NCBI GenBank assembly: GCA_963676605.2
Contig: CAXXSP010000063.1
Span: 1 to 64,000, forward strand
Direction: 5' to 3'
DNA: 64,000 nucleotides
DNA from: SABI01 sp963676605
GTDB taxonomy: Bacteria > Spirochaetota > Spirochaetia > Sphaerochaetales > Sphaerochaetaceae
Positions within the stretch are counted from its first letter, which is position 1. Each line of letters opens with the position of its first letter. Positions 1-8,470 of the stretch are shown in pieces. The notes under the pieces are model-generated. The model was not told where the DNA came from and ran no database searches. It was given only the letters and a program-made list of their open reading frames with translations. The translations under genes and the position numbers were made by a program.

Positions 1-95
1 GGAAGGACGAATACCATGGCAATGAGCGTAAGAAGGGCATACATTCCCGCATTGAGCTGGATTTTCTCTCGCCGGATAGATTGATTCAGTTTCAT
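1..95 (-). CDS. carbohydrate ABC transporter permease, MalG type (N-terminus only)
   Basis: The first 31 codons of an inner-membrane permease that continues beyond the window edge. The start reads MKLNQSIRREK and leads into a first hydrophobic helix (ALLTLIAMVFVL), the usual MalG/UgpE opening with a short basic cytoplasmic tail. A strong AAGGAGG site sits 5-6 bases before the ATG. It begins 3 bases after the stop of the preceding permease, so the two are translationally coupled. By position it is the second permease of the LacI-controlled sugar importer. Only the N-terminus is visible, so the assignment relies on context. Confidence 0.8.
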   Translation of the reverse strand, partial: MKLNQSIRREKIQLNAGMYALLTLIAMVFVL

Positions 96-98
96 ACC

Positions 99-1195
99 TT
101 ACGCCTCCTTATCCCGTGTGAGATATCGCTGTACAAGAGAAACGACAAGAACAAGCAGAAAGAATATGACGGATATGGCGGAGCCACCGGCAATGTCCTG
201 TTTCCCATACCCCCTCTGCACTGCCTGGAACACGACCGTCTGAGTTGAATCGAGCGGTCCACCGAGGGTCATGGCATTAATCTGTGTGAATACGGCGAAG
301 GCCTGCATCGTGATAACCACGAACACGAACACCGCGGTATTACGGAGTCCCGGCCAGGTGACGTAACGGAACTGCTGAAATCTGTTCGCACCGTCAATCG
401 AGGCTGCTTCGTACCTGATCACCGGTATATTCTGCAGTCCTGCAAGCCAGATCACCATATGGAACCCTACAGCCTGCCATACAGACATTGCAATAATGGA
501 ACGCAGAGCCGTATCTGGACTTCCGAGCCAGTCTACCGGTTGAAAAATGCCGAAGGTGAGGGCTGAGAGTATCGTATTGAGCAGACCATTCTGTCCATCA
601 TAGATAAACTTCCATAAAAGAGCTACTACGACCATGGAAACGATGACCGGCATAAAGAAGAGCGTGCGGTAGATATTGATTCCCCGAAGTTTCCTGTTCA
701 GCAGAATCGCGAGAAGAAGAGCCAGCCCTCCCTGAAGTGGTACGACATTGATCACGAATATCATGGTATTGGCCAAGGCTTTGAGAAATACCACATCGCT
801 TGCAAGTATGACAACTTTCGCATCCCCGCGGAGAAACTGGTCAGTTCTCTCATCCCCTTATACTGAGGATACTCGTCGCTTCGGGTGAAATCTCTCAGTT
901 GTGGATAGACAAGAGCCCCGTCTTCATCTCTCAGGTATGCTCCCGTGCTGGCATCGGAAAGAGGATCGAGCGTCAGAGTTCTGACGGTGAGCATTCTCTG
1001 GAAATTCCTCAATCCTACAAATTCCGCCGGATTGGGAGATACCAGTCGCTGGTTCGTGAATGAAAGACCGAAGGCCATGAAAAAGGGAGTGATAAGAAAT
1101 ACCGCGATCAGTATGATCGCCGGTCCCGCCATCAGCCAGCCGGCAAGAGCTTCACGTCTCTCCTGTGCGGCAAGGGTAATTGTTGTATGCTTCAT
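99..1195 (-). pseudogene. carbohydrate ABC transporter permease, MalF type, split by one frameshift
   Basis: Inner-membrane subunit of a CUT1-type sugar importer. The N-terminal frame starts at MKHTTITLAAQ (ATG at 1195, GGCGGAGA upstream), has a first transmembrane helix, then a long periplasmic loop, and stays open to QYKG. The protein then continues in another frame as DERTDQFLRGDAKVV, leading into the permease core with the EAA loop (YEAASIDGAN) that docks the ATPase. Adding one G to the four-base run at 854-857 restores one continuous reading frame of about 366 residues, a normal length. No ATP-binding subunit is encoded here; CUT1 importers commonly share an MsmK-type ATPase encoded elsewhere. 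The lesion could be real or a homopolymer sequencing error. Confidence 0.85.
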
Positions 1196-1298
1196 TGATA
1201 TCTCCGCCTGGTATATCATCGGCTCTAGGAACCTCTCTCCCCGCATCAGACGAGGAGAGTCTTCCGTTTCTCCATGATACCATACGAGTGGAAGGAAC

Positions 1299-1317
1299 CC
1301 GGAAGGTTACCTTCCGG
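1299..1317. other. intercistronic stem-loop between binding protein and permease
   Basis: CCGGAAGGT, one unpaired T, then ACCTTCCGG: a perfect 9-bp stem just downstream of the binding-protein stop and before the permease. Such stem-loops after solute-binding-protein genes commonly stabilise the upstream message, so the binding protein outnumbers the permeases. There is no T tract on the minus strand, so I read it as a processing or stabilising element, not a full terminator. Confidence 0.55.
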
Positions 1318-1340
1318 CTCCCTCACTCATAGATTTTACA

Positions 1341-2627
1341 TCAGAAACCGTATCCGTTGTTATTCTCGATATCGAGATTGATTTCGTCTGTGGCTGAATC
1401 GAGTGTCTCAAGCACATCAGCTCCGTTCGCGATATCTGCAAGAGCCTTTCTGAAGACCTTCGCCATCACGACATAACCGGGTGTCGGGGGACGGATGAAT
1501 CCTTGCTCGCTTGAAAGACTGTAGAATACTTCCAGAGGTCCGCCTGCGCTGTAGTTTTCCGTCATGGAAGCAGCCTTGACAGTGGAAGGAATCAGGCCGA
1601 TTCCGTTTGAGAATGCCGCAAGATATTTGTCCTGAAGGGCAAATTCAATAAATGCCCTTGCGCCGTCCTGGTGTTCGCTTGTCGCCGAGATTCCGAACTG
1701 CCAGGAAGCAGCTCCGATCTTAGAGCCATGACCGAAATCAGGATTGGGGAGGAAGAGCATGTCATCGCCGAAGGCATCCAGTGCCGCGAGAGCAGACCAG
1801 TTACCGTTCAGCTGAAGAGCATAACGGCCTTCAAGGAAACCGGTGTCTCTGTCGGCAGGATCCTGGGAAGTGCCCGGGATATATCCCTCGGTGAACATCT
1901 TCTGCCACCATGCACCGAAAGCCTGTGCTTCTTTTCCGTTCAGAATGCCTTCTGCACTCGCATAGGTGTTACGATCGATCATGTCTCCTCCGAAACTCTG
2001 GAGGAAGGGACTGAAGGCATACGGATACCATTCATCCTGCCACGCCATACCAATATCAAAGGCATACTCGAATTCGCCGGAATCTTTGAAAGTGTCCAGG
2101 ATATCGTTGAATTCATCAAGAGTCCACGGATTATCAAGGGTTGGGATCCTCACTCCGTATTTTTCGAGGACAGACTTGCGTGCATAGATAGCGGTTGCCG
2201 CATCCCAAAGACCGACTGAATAGACTTCACCGTTCCAGCTTCCGATCGTTCCGGGAAGGTAAGCATCAAGCATACCTGAGGGGAGATCGAGGGGAGCCAT
2301 ATAGCCTGCCCATGCCCAGTTCGGCATGTTAGGACCGTCGACATCGATGATATCAGGCAGCTTTCCGGCAAGTGCTGCTGCAGAGACTGAATCATTATAG
2401 GAATCCTGAGGAAATTCCTCTAGGGCAATCGTGTATTCCCCCTGCGAGGTATTGAAATCTTCGATAATTCCCATAAGGATCTCTCTCTCCACGAGATTTC
2501 CCGCACCATGATACCAGAGACTCAGTTCAACAGGGCCTTGTGATGCCGCTTCCTTCTCACCTGCTGCAAAGAGTAGTGAAAAACTCATGAGTGTAACCAC
2601 CAGGGCCAGTATTAGACGTTTGTTCAT
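1341..2627 (-). CDS. sugar ABC transporter substrate-binding protein
   Basis: Extracytoplasmic solute-binding protein (SBP_bac_1 type, about 428 residues) that would deliver a sugar to the adjacent permeases. The start MNKRLILALV is chosen because AAAGGAGG lies 7-8 bases upstream and the ATG opens directly on a signal peptide (hydrophobic core to about residue 20). An upstream in-frame ATG would prepend 25 charged residues. The mature start AAGEKEAA is typical of spirochaete binding proteins. The body has the usual family features (YHGAG, VDGPNMPNWAWAGY, LNGNW). It lies between the GH32 hydrolase and the permeases, so a fructose-containing oligosaccharide or sucrose is the likely ligand; this is inferred from context. 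Confidence 0.9.
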   Translation of the reverse strand: MNKRLILALVVTLMSFSLLFAAGEKEAASQGPVELSLWYHGAGNLVEREILMGIIEDFNTSQGEYTIALEEFPQDSYNDSVSAAALAGKLPDIIDVDGPNMPNWAWAGYMAPLDLPSGMLDAYLPGTIGSWNGEVYSVGLWDAATAIYARKSVLEKYGVRIPTLDNPWTLDEFNDILDTFKDSGEFEYAFDIGMAWQDEWYPYAFSPFLQSFGGDMIDRNTYASAEGILNGKEAQAFGAWWQKMFTEGYIPGTSQDPADRDTGFLEGRYALQLNGNWSALAALDAFGDDMLFLPNPDFGHGSKIGAASWQFGISATSEHQDGARAFIEFALQDKYLAAFSNGIGLIPSTVKAASMTENYSAGGPLEVFYSLSSEQGFIRPPTPGYVVMAKVFRKALADIANGADVLETLDSATDEINLDIENNNGYGF

Positions 2628-2685
2628 TGTAACGCCTCCTTTTTGTTTTTTTCCTTCCCGTAAGGGAAATGGTTTATTCCTATTA

Positions 2686-4194
2686 TCATGCGCCGGCAGC
2701 ATCCTTCACAGTTCTGTTCCAGATAGAAGCTAGGCGATAGATCGTCAGGTCAAAAAGACCTTCATGTGAAGCAGACGCATTCAGTAGCGTCAGAGGAGCT
2801 CTCGGGAAGAGCTGGCTGGTAAACACCACTGCTCCATCTGCAGCGAATACTTCAATGAGAGAACGGTCATAGAATATCCGAATCTCAAGAGAGTCGGGAA
2901 AGACTATTTCTGCATGGAACGCGAGCATCGGCTCTTGTGAAAAGTTTCGGGCGAATACGGTTTTCCGGTTCAGGAAGAGTTCCTGTCTCTGTGCGTTCCA
3001 CTCAAGAGCAATAGCCTCCCCTTCTTCATTGGAAAACGCAAGAGATATATCAGAGCAGTTGGCATCTTTCACAGTGAGCAGGAGCTCATATGCAGATTCA
3101 CCATCGATGGTGTCAACATGTACTCGTTCTGCATCACGGAAGGATTCTACATAGGTCTCTCTCAGTTCCGTCACTTCGGCAACAGGCTTCTGTGCAAACA
3201 GGAGACGATCTCCTTTCTTCGTAAGTGAGAGTTCCCGTGGAATGCTCATCACTCCACGCCATGGATCGGTCGGAACCTCATTGGCATAGATCCAGTTATT
3301 CACCCATCCGATCCACACCTTCCGTGTGTCTCCGGCGGGCATGCTGTTCAGCTTTGAGCCGCATAAAAATCACTCGCATAGTCAACCTGCTGTGTTTTAA
3401 ACTGCTGGAGAAGTGTTGATGCCCCGTCTCCGTCCGTATCAGCCACGAACTGTTTCCCATTGAAATCTCCCAGAAAATACTGCATGGAAGGACCTCTATC
3501 AGATCCCTCCCGGAGGCAGGACACGACAAGTACCCAATGGTGTTTCCCTGTTTCATCAGGAAGCGAGAAAAGTTCTGGACATTCCCAGAGCATCGAAAGA
3601 TCGGGAACCGGCTGAGTTATCATACCGGTATGTTCCCAGTTCAGGAGATTATTCGAACGGTAGAACTCTACACTATGGCCTCCTGAGAGAAGCATCACCC
3701 AACCCCGGCTCTCTGTATGATAGAAACACTTTCGGGTCTCTGAAATCTTTCTTTCCGGGATTCGGGATTACTGGGTTCTTTGCATATGGAGTCCAGGACA
3801 CCCCATGATTCGTGCTGTAGGCTACGCACTGCTGCTGAAGGTCGGCTGTTCCCTCCGAGAGATTACCCGGGAGATGTGCAGTATAGAAGGCAATGAGACC
3901 TTCTCCGTCATTAAATAACCCACTCTCATTATGCAAATCGATCACTGATGATCCGGAAAAAGACATACCGAGCGTTTCATCGGGGTACAGGGCAATTGGC
4001 TGTTCTTCCCAGTGGATAAGATCCTGTGACTGAGCATGCCCCCAGTGCATGGGTCCCCACTTGCTTCCATACGGATGGTACTGATAATACATATGGTACA
4101 GTCCGTCGAAGTAAATACATCCGTTCGGATCATTCAGCCAGTTACGCTGCGGTGAGAAATGGATCTGAGGTCGGAAAGCCTCCCGATAGGTCAT
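2686..4194 (-). pseudogene. GH32 beta-fructosidase (sucrose/fructan hydrolase) with two frameshifts
   Basis: Family 32 glycoside hydrolase that cleaves terminal beta-fructosyl bonds. Motifs appear in order across three frames: NWLNDPNG (nucleophile Asp, near residue 18), SGSSV, RDPKVF (transition-state Asp), WECPEL (acid/base Glu), then the C-terminal beta-sandwich. There is no signal peptide, so it acts in the cytoplasm on imported sugar. Frame 1 ends after RDPKVF, near 3719-3726 (one extra base). Frame 2 ends at DFYAAQS, where a base is missing from the A run complementary to 3353-3355; frame 3 then continues NSMPAGDTRK. Joined, it gives about 500 residues, normal for the family. All catalytic residues survive, so the lesions are recent or artefactual. 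Confidence 0.88.
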
Positions 4195-4223
4195 ACTGTC
4201 ACTCCTGAATATTTATGCATATT

Positions 4224-4237
4224 TGAATACGCTTTCA
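4224..4237. promoter_or_regulatory. LacI-family operator upstream of the GH32/sugar-transport operon
   Basis: TGAATACGCTTTCA, an imperfect palindrome centred on CG, the hallmark of LacI-family operators. It lies 30 bases before the GH32 start. The identical 14 bases recur before lacI at 5266-5279, which supports a shared operator for the adjacent repressor. Confidence 0.8.
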
Positions 4238-4255
4238 TTTGATGTCTGAAAAATA

Positions 4256-5260
4256 TCATGAGGTTTCCCTCCTCACAAATCGAGGCTCAAGGACGATGTG
4301 CTGTTCGTGATGATCAGTATTTCTGTCATCAGATTGAGCGTTTATCTTCCTCAGGAGCATATCGACTGAAAGCCTTCCTATCTCTGCAATCGGCTGGTAG
4401 ACTGAGGAGAGCATCGGCCTTACGTTACGACAGATAAAGGTATCGTCAAACCCTACAATGGAAATCTCATCCGGGATTGATATCCCGAGTTCCTGAGCTG
4501 CGTGTACAACACCCAGTGCGAAGGGATCATTCACTGCCATAACCCCCAGTCGATCTACCGGTCTATGCTCCCGCAGAAACTGTTTGGCGCTGCTGAATCC
4601 CTGTTCAAGGAGATTCAGCCACCAATTATAGTTTCCTATGACCTGAATCTGATCTTCTCCTACACCGGCTTTCACAAGTTCATCGCGGAAACCAAGATAT
4701 TTCTCGTCCTTGGATGGACCGAAATAGGCAAACTGCTCTATTCCCTCACTCATCAGATGGCGTGCCACCTGTTCTCCTCCGCTTCTGTGGGAGACCGATA
4801 CACAGTCGAGCCCTGCATAATCCTGTGAGACCATAACAATCGGTTCCTTCATTTCCCTCAGATCATCGAGGATCGGTGAGTCAGGAGAGGCAAGACCTAC
4901 AAGAATTCCATCCACCTGTCGTGAACGCATGGATCTAAGAATATCTTTTTCTTTAAACTGCTCTCCTGCAGAGTTTGCCAGGATGATACTAAATCCGTTG
5001 AGCGAGGCATATTGCTCTATCTCGGCAAGGACATCCGTGAAATAGGGGTTTTTCAGGTCGGGAACGACAACTCCGATCAGGAATGACTTCTGTGCAGCAA
5101 GCGTTCGTGCTGAGGTGTTCACAGTAAATCCTGTCTTTCTCACAGCTTCCATCACCAGTGCACGCTTTTCTGGATTAACCCCTGCACTGCCGTTTAATAC
5201 TCGTGAGACTGTTGCCTGTGATACTCCCGCCATTTTGGCGATGTCATTCATTGTTGTCAT
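4256..5260 (-). CDS. LacI-family transcriptional repressor of the sugar operon
   Basis: Cytoplasmic sugar-responsive repressor of 334 residues. Residues 3-25 form the LacI helix-turn-helix (MNDIAKMAGVSQATVSRVLNG). The rest is a periplasmic-binding-protein-like effector domain (IGVVVPDLKNPYF; GFDDT near residue 270). It is transcribed in the same direction as, and just upstream of, the GH32/ABC genes. Identical operators lie before its own start and before GH32, so it most likely represses both. The ATG at 5260 (MTTMND) is used; a second ATG three codons later is also possible. The inducer is not visible; sucrose or a fructo-oligosaccharide is inferred from the neighbours. Confidence 0.92.
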   Translation of the reverse strand: MTTMNDIAKMAGVSQATVSRVLNGSAGVNPEKRALVMEAVRKTGFTVNTSARTLAAQKSFLIGVVVPDLKNPYFTDVLAEIEQYASLNGFSIILANSAGEQFKEKDILRSMRSRQVDGILVGLASPDSPILDDLREMKEPIVMVSQDYAGLDCVSVSHRSGGEQVARHLMSEGIEQFAYFGPSKDEKYLGFRDELVKAGVGEDQIQVIGNYNWWLNLLEQGFSSAKQFLREHRPVDRLGVMAVNDPFALGVVHAAQELGISIPDEISIVGFDDTFICRNVRPMLSSVYQPIAEIGRLSVDMLLRKINAQSDDRNTDHHEQHIVLEPRFVRRETS

Positions 5261-5265
5261 ATTTT

Positions 5266-5279
5266 TGAATACGCTTTCA
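5266..5279. promoter_or_regulatory. LacI-family operator at the lacI promoter
   Basis: TGAATACGCTTTCA, identical to the copy at 4224-4237. It lies between the -10 element (5290-5295) and the lacI start codon, covering the expected transcription start, a placement that gives autorepression. Confidence 0.8.
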
Positions 5280-5289
5280 TTTTTTCATA

Positions 5290-5318
5290 AATATACAATA
5301 AGGTCGAAAGGCTGTCAA
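5290..5318 (-). promoter_or_regulatory. sigma-70-type promoter of lacI
   Basis: On the minus strand TTGACA (5318-5313), 17-base spacer, TATATT (5295-5290). Consensus -35, near-consensus -10 and ideal spacing, followed at once by the LacI operator. Confidence 0.75.
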
Positions 5319-5396
5319 GGAAAAAATTTGGAAGGAAGGAAGCAAAAGTCCGACGGGAAGGAACCCTGCGGGAATATACGCGGGCAGCCGGCTTCG

Positions 5397-6968
5397 TTAT
5401 GTCTCCAGAGAAGAGTGCTTTGAAAGCTGTTCAGCCATCATCACCCTGTTTCGTCCCAGTTCCTTCACCCGATAGAGGATGCTGTCAGCGGCATTGATGA
5501 TATCCTGATACCGTGCATCCTTATCGACTCGGGAAAAGAAGAGGCCGATGCTTACCGTCACTCCGACGTCCTTCATTCCTTCTTCAATAGTATACTCCTG
5601 CTTTTCCACCTGTGCTCTCAGAGATTCAGCCAGATCAATGAAGTCGTTGCGGGAATCCTTCCTGTCTAGGAAGAGAATCATGAACTCATCACCGCCGTAA
5701 CGGAACAGGCCCTCTGTACGCCGTCGGAATACTGAAGAGAGAGTCCCTGATATCCCCTGAAGGATGCTGTCTCCGAACAGGTGCCCGTGCGTATCATTCA
5801 CCTGCTTGAAATTATCAACATCTATGATACCGAGGCCGATATACAGATCATTGCGGATTGCGAGAGAGAAATCCCTCTCTATACGTTCATCGAAATTTCT
5901 CCGGTTGTAAAGTCCGGTAAGCTGGTCAGTGATGGAGATTTTCTCAAGTTCCTCTTTCTGCTCTTCGATGACGCGGGTTCTGTTTCGGACCTCTTCTTCA
6001 AGGGTCTGCGTGAACTCCCGCATTTCACGGGTCATATAGTTATAGGAATCAGTAAGGGAGCGCACCTCGTCTACCATCTCCCCTTCGTAATAAAACTCCG
6101 GGAGAGAGCCTGTCTGTACAGAGGAGGCCTGCTGTGAAAGGAGCCTGATCGGCGAGGTGAGAGAACGAGAGATCCTCCGGATCAGGAAAAAGAGTATTCC
6201 CCCGGAAATGAGGAGAAACAGGAGAAGGCTGAAGGCCACTCTCATAATATTCCTGTACAAGGTGCTGCGTGATACGGCTATCTGCGCGATACTCTGTACC
6301 TGCTCAGTGAAATACCGGTAATCTTTCCCTTGAACCCTCACCTCTTCCTGTGAGGGAAATTCCACGGTGTGCAATCTGGAGGCAAGGTCCTCATCGAAGG
6401 AGACAGCCCATCTGCCGGCTATGATATACACAATCTGATCGGTCGGCAGGCTATGGAGGAGATTGAATTCCTTCAGAAAATCCAGAGCCGCGAGGATATA
6501 GATGAGGTATGTTCCTTCAAACTGGGTCTCATATCTCAGCGACCGGTACAGCGTTCCCCCCTCTTCCGAAACATCCTTCCATGGATCAACAGAAAGGGGA
6601 CGGGCAAGCGAAGAAAAGAGAATAGCATCTCCCTTCTGTACTCTGATCTCCTGCAGATAGGGATAAGAGGCTTTCATCGACTCGCTATACGCATGAAATG
6701 ATTTCTCCGCGAAGAACCGTGAGACAGGGTCTTCCCCGAGGAGATTTTCCAGATCCCGACTGTTCGTCATATCAGAAGCGGAGTGGCCGAAATACTCTAT
6801 CACCTGACTCGTCTGTGTATGCAGGAGCATGTTAAGAAACCTCAGGTTGTCTTCCATAGCTCGTGCATACTGTGAGGAAAAGAACGAAACAAGGATGAGT
6901 GAGAGAATGAGGATAGAGGAAAGAGTAAACAGAAACAGAAGCCTGAAAAGCTTCGTATCGAATCTCAT
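5397..6968 (-). CDS. membrane-bound diguanylate cyclase (sensor-HAMP-GGDEF)
   Basis: Makes cyclic-di-GMP from two GTP. It has a transmembrane helix at about residues 10-32, an extracytoplasmic sensor of about 200 residues, a second helix (LLLFLLISGGILFFLI), a HAMP-like linker, a coiled coil rich in Glu, and a C-terminal GGDEF domain (DQLTGLYNRRNF, then RYGGDEF with the catalytic signature intact). The product-inhibition site, normally RxxD, reads RRTE, so feedback inhibition may be altered. Its start overlaps the end of the upstream binding-protein gene by one base, so the two are coupled. The likely arrangement is a periplasmic ligand-binding partner feeding this cyclase. Confidence 0.92.
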   Translation of the reverse strand: MRFDTKLFRLLFLFTLSSILILSLILVSFFSSQYARAMEDNLRFLNMLLHTQTSQVIEYFGHSASDMTNSRDLENLLGEDPVSRFFAEKSFHAYSESMKASYPYLQEIRVQKGDAILFSSLARPLSVDPWKDVSEEGGTLYRSLRYETQFEGTYLIYILAALDFLKEFNLLHSLPTDQIVYIIAGRWAVSFDEDLASRLHTVEFPSQEEVRVQGKDYRYFTEQVQSIAQIAVSRSTLYRNIMRVAFSLLLFLLISGGILFFLIRRISRSLTSPIRLLSQQASSVQTGSLPEFYYEGEMVDEVRSLTDSYNYMTREMREFTQTLEEEVRNRTRVIEEQKEELEKISITDQLTGLYNRRNFDERIERDFSLAIRNDLYIGLGIIDVDNFKQVNDTHGHLFGDSILQGISGTLSSVFRRRTEGLFRYGGDEFMILFLDRKDSRNDFIDLAESLRAQVEKQEYTIEEGMKDVGVTVSIGLFFSRVDKDARYQDIINAADSILYRVKELGRNRVMMAEQLSKHSSLET

Positions 6969-7921
6969 CAGCGTGCCGACCTGGTTATATCAAGCAGATC
7001 GAGATATTCTGCACTCGATATCCCCATATAGTACCTGAACATCTCCTGGTATTCCGGGCTCTTTTTGTATCGACCGATAAACCATTTCAGCTGCAGTGTC
7101 AGCAGAGGAGTCTCTTTCGAGGTACAGAAGGAGAGATATCCTATCTCATCTTTGAGGGGGAAAAAAGTTCTCAGTCCATTTCTGAACGCCATCGAGCTTG
7201 AGTAGTGAAGGTAGAAAGAGAATGAATCCTGAATGGTTACGTCTGCATGTCCAAGCAGAATCTGGTTGTACACGAGGTACTTCTGATAGCTGTCTCCCTC
7301 AGGGATGATCAGAATCTCCACCCCCCCTTCGGGGATTGCCGTCCTTCCTTCCGGAAAAGAGAGTGTTCCATCATCTGCGACAGTAAACGGGTTCACGACA
7401 TACGGTATATCCCTTGCTTCAAGCTGTTTTTTCACAAGCTGAAAGAAACTCACTGCTTCAAAGGTAATGATTCTGAGCCCTCTCAAATCTTCATAGGAGG
7501 TGAGTTTCATATCCTTCGGCCCGAGGAAGATTTCGGTGCTTTCGATGAACGGTACCATATTCACATACTTTTCACGCAGAGCGTTCACGGTAATGACATC
7601 CGCAACAATATCGACATCGTTATAGATGTCGGGAGAGGTGCCTTCATCCTGGGAAAACACGAGTCTTCCGTCAGCCATCCAGTATCGGGAAAAATGATCC
7701 ACCAGATGCAGGTCTAACTCCACGTCAAGTTCATCGGCGAAAGCCTGTGCTATCTCATAGCTGAATCCTTTGTGAGTATATTCCGGTCCCAGATAGGTTG
7801 CGCTGGAGAGCTGCCTGATACCGACCGACAGTGAACCGGTAGCTTGCACATCACTAAATTCACCGGCGGATAGAACCGACAGTACGATCATGAGAGAGAA
7901 TAGAGTTATTACCTTTTTCAG
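6968..7921 (-). CDS. periplasmic solute-binding protein (SBP_bac_3 type) paired with the diguanylate cyclase
   Basis: A type-II periplasmic binding protein fold like those of polar amino-acid importers (VGIRQLSSATYLGPEYTHKG; FAIEPGD-type features degenerate; DVTIQDSFSF). There is no transporter next to it; the adjacent gene is a diguanylate cyclase, so it more likely acts as a ligand sensor. The start is unusual. A strong GAGGTGA Shine-Dalgarno lies 5 bases before CTG at 7921, and that CTG opens exactly on the signal peptide (KKVITLFSLMIVLSVLSAG). GTG at 7930 is an alternative, but it would sit inside the Shine-Dalgarno. The GTG at 7984 would add 21 charged residues before the signal peptide. 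Confidence 0.8.
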   Translation of the reverse strand: MKKVITLFSLMIVLSVLSAGEFSDVQATGSLSVGIRQLSSATYLGPEYTHKGFSYEIAQAFADELDVELDLHLVDHFSRYWMADGRLVFSQDEGTSPDIYNDVDIVADVITVNALREKYVNMVPFIESTEIFLGPKDMKLTSYEDLRGLRIITFEAVSFFQLVKKQLEARDIPYVVNPFTVADDGTLSFPEGRTAIPEGGVEILIIPEGDSYQKYLVYNQILLGHADVTIQDSFSFYLHYSSSMAFRNGLRTFFPLKDEIGYLSFCTSKETPLLTLQLKWFIGRYKKSPEYQEMFRYYMGISSAEYLDLLDITRSAR

Positions 7922-8470
7922 AACAGTCACCTCACTTTTGTTTGCTTCTTCACCTTTTCTACAGTGTATGAGGGGTGTTCTCACCTGTCAATGCTCTAAC
8001 AGCTGTACGTGAAGCAAAGACAGAAACCGATATACATCACATATTCTATGCCGGGAAAGCCTTCAATCAGAATATCATGGCATAGAGCGAACAGAAAAGA
8101 GAGATTACTCCTCATACCAACTTTGCAGCCAATCGTCACCTTTCTCATGGATAGTTCCCGTTCTCAAGTCGGGAATAATCAGAACGGACGTGGGCTTTGC
8201 TCTGAGAGCCGGCGTGAGGTGATTCATACCGGCTTTTACCTTTTCCAGTAGTTCCTCTGCCGGGATACATCACTTCCCAAATACCCACCCTTCTGATACT
8301 ATACTCCTACACGTACCTGCAATGCATTCTGATCATCTGAAAAAGAAAGAATCGCTCAGCGCGGGTATTCGTCCTTGTCCGTACACACGCAGAACCTGTT
8401 CTCTGCGCTGGTTCTCTCTTCTGAGATGCGGAACAACGACACTGTTATTCCTAATGAAAAGAGGTAACCC
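7922..8470. other. intergenic region between the divergent binding-protein and icd genes
   Basis: About 550 bases without a standard gene. A minus-strand reading frame of about 56 codons ending at 8105 looks coding and is listed separately. I see no convincing promoter pair. The icd ribosome-binding site (AAGAGGT, about 8458-8464) is at the right end. Plus-strand frames here do not look like protein. Confidence 0.4.
8105..8227 (-). CDS. possible small protein or gene remnant, function unknown
   Basis: A 40-residue frame from ATG at 8227 to TAA, containing ALRAKPTSVLIIPDLRTGT and ending DDWLQSWYEE. The composition looks like real protein: alternating hydrophobic strand, Pro-Asp turn and acidic amphipathic end. 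The frame stays open upstream for another 15 codons (IPAEELLEKVKAG), also protein-like, with a possible CTG start at 8248 after AGAGGA, but no ATG, GTG or TTG. It could be a small gene or the C-terminal remnant of a larger one. I do not recognise it. Confidence 0.35.
   Translation of the reverse strand: MNHLTPALRAKPTSVLIIPDLRTGTIHEKGDDWLQSWYEE

Noticed and set aside
8009..8251. Plus-strand frame of 80 codons before icd
   Set aside because: No good ribosome-binding site and the opposite strand is more protein-like.
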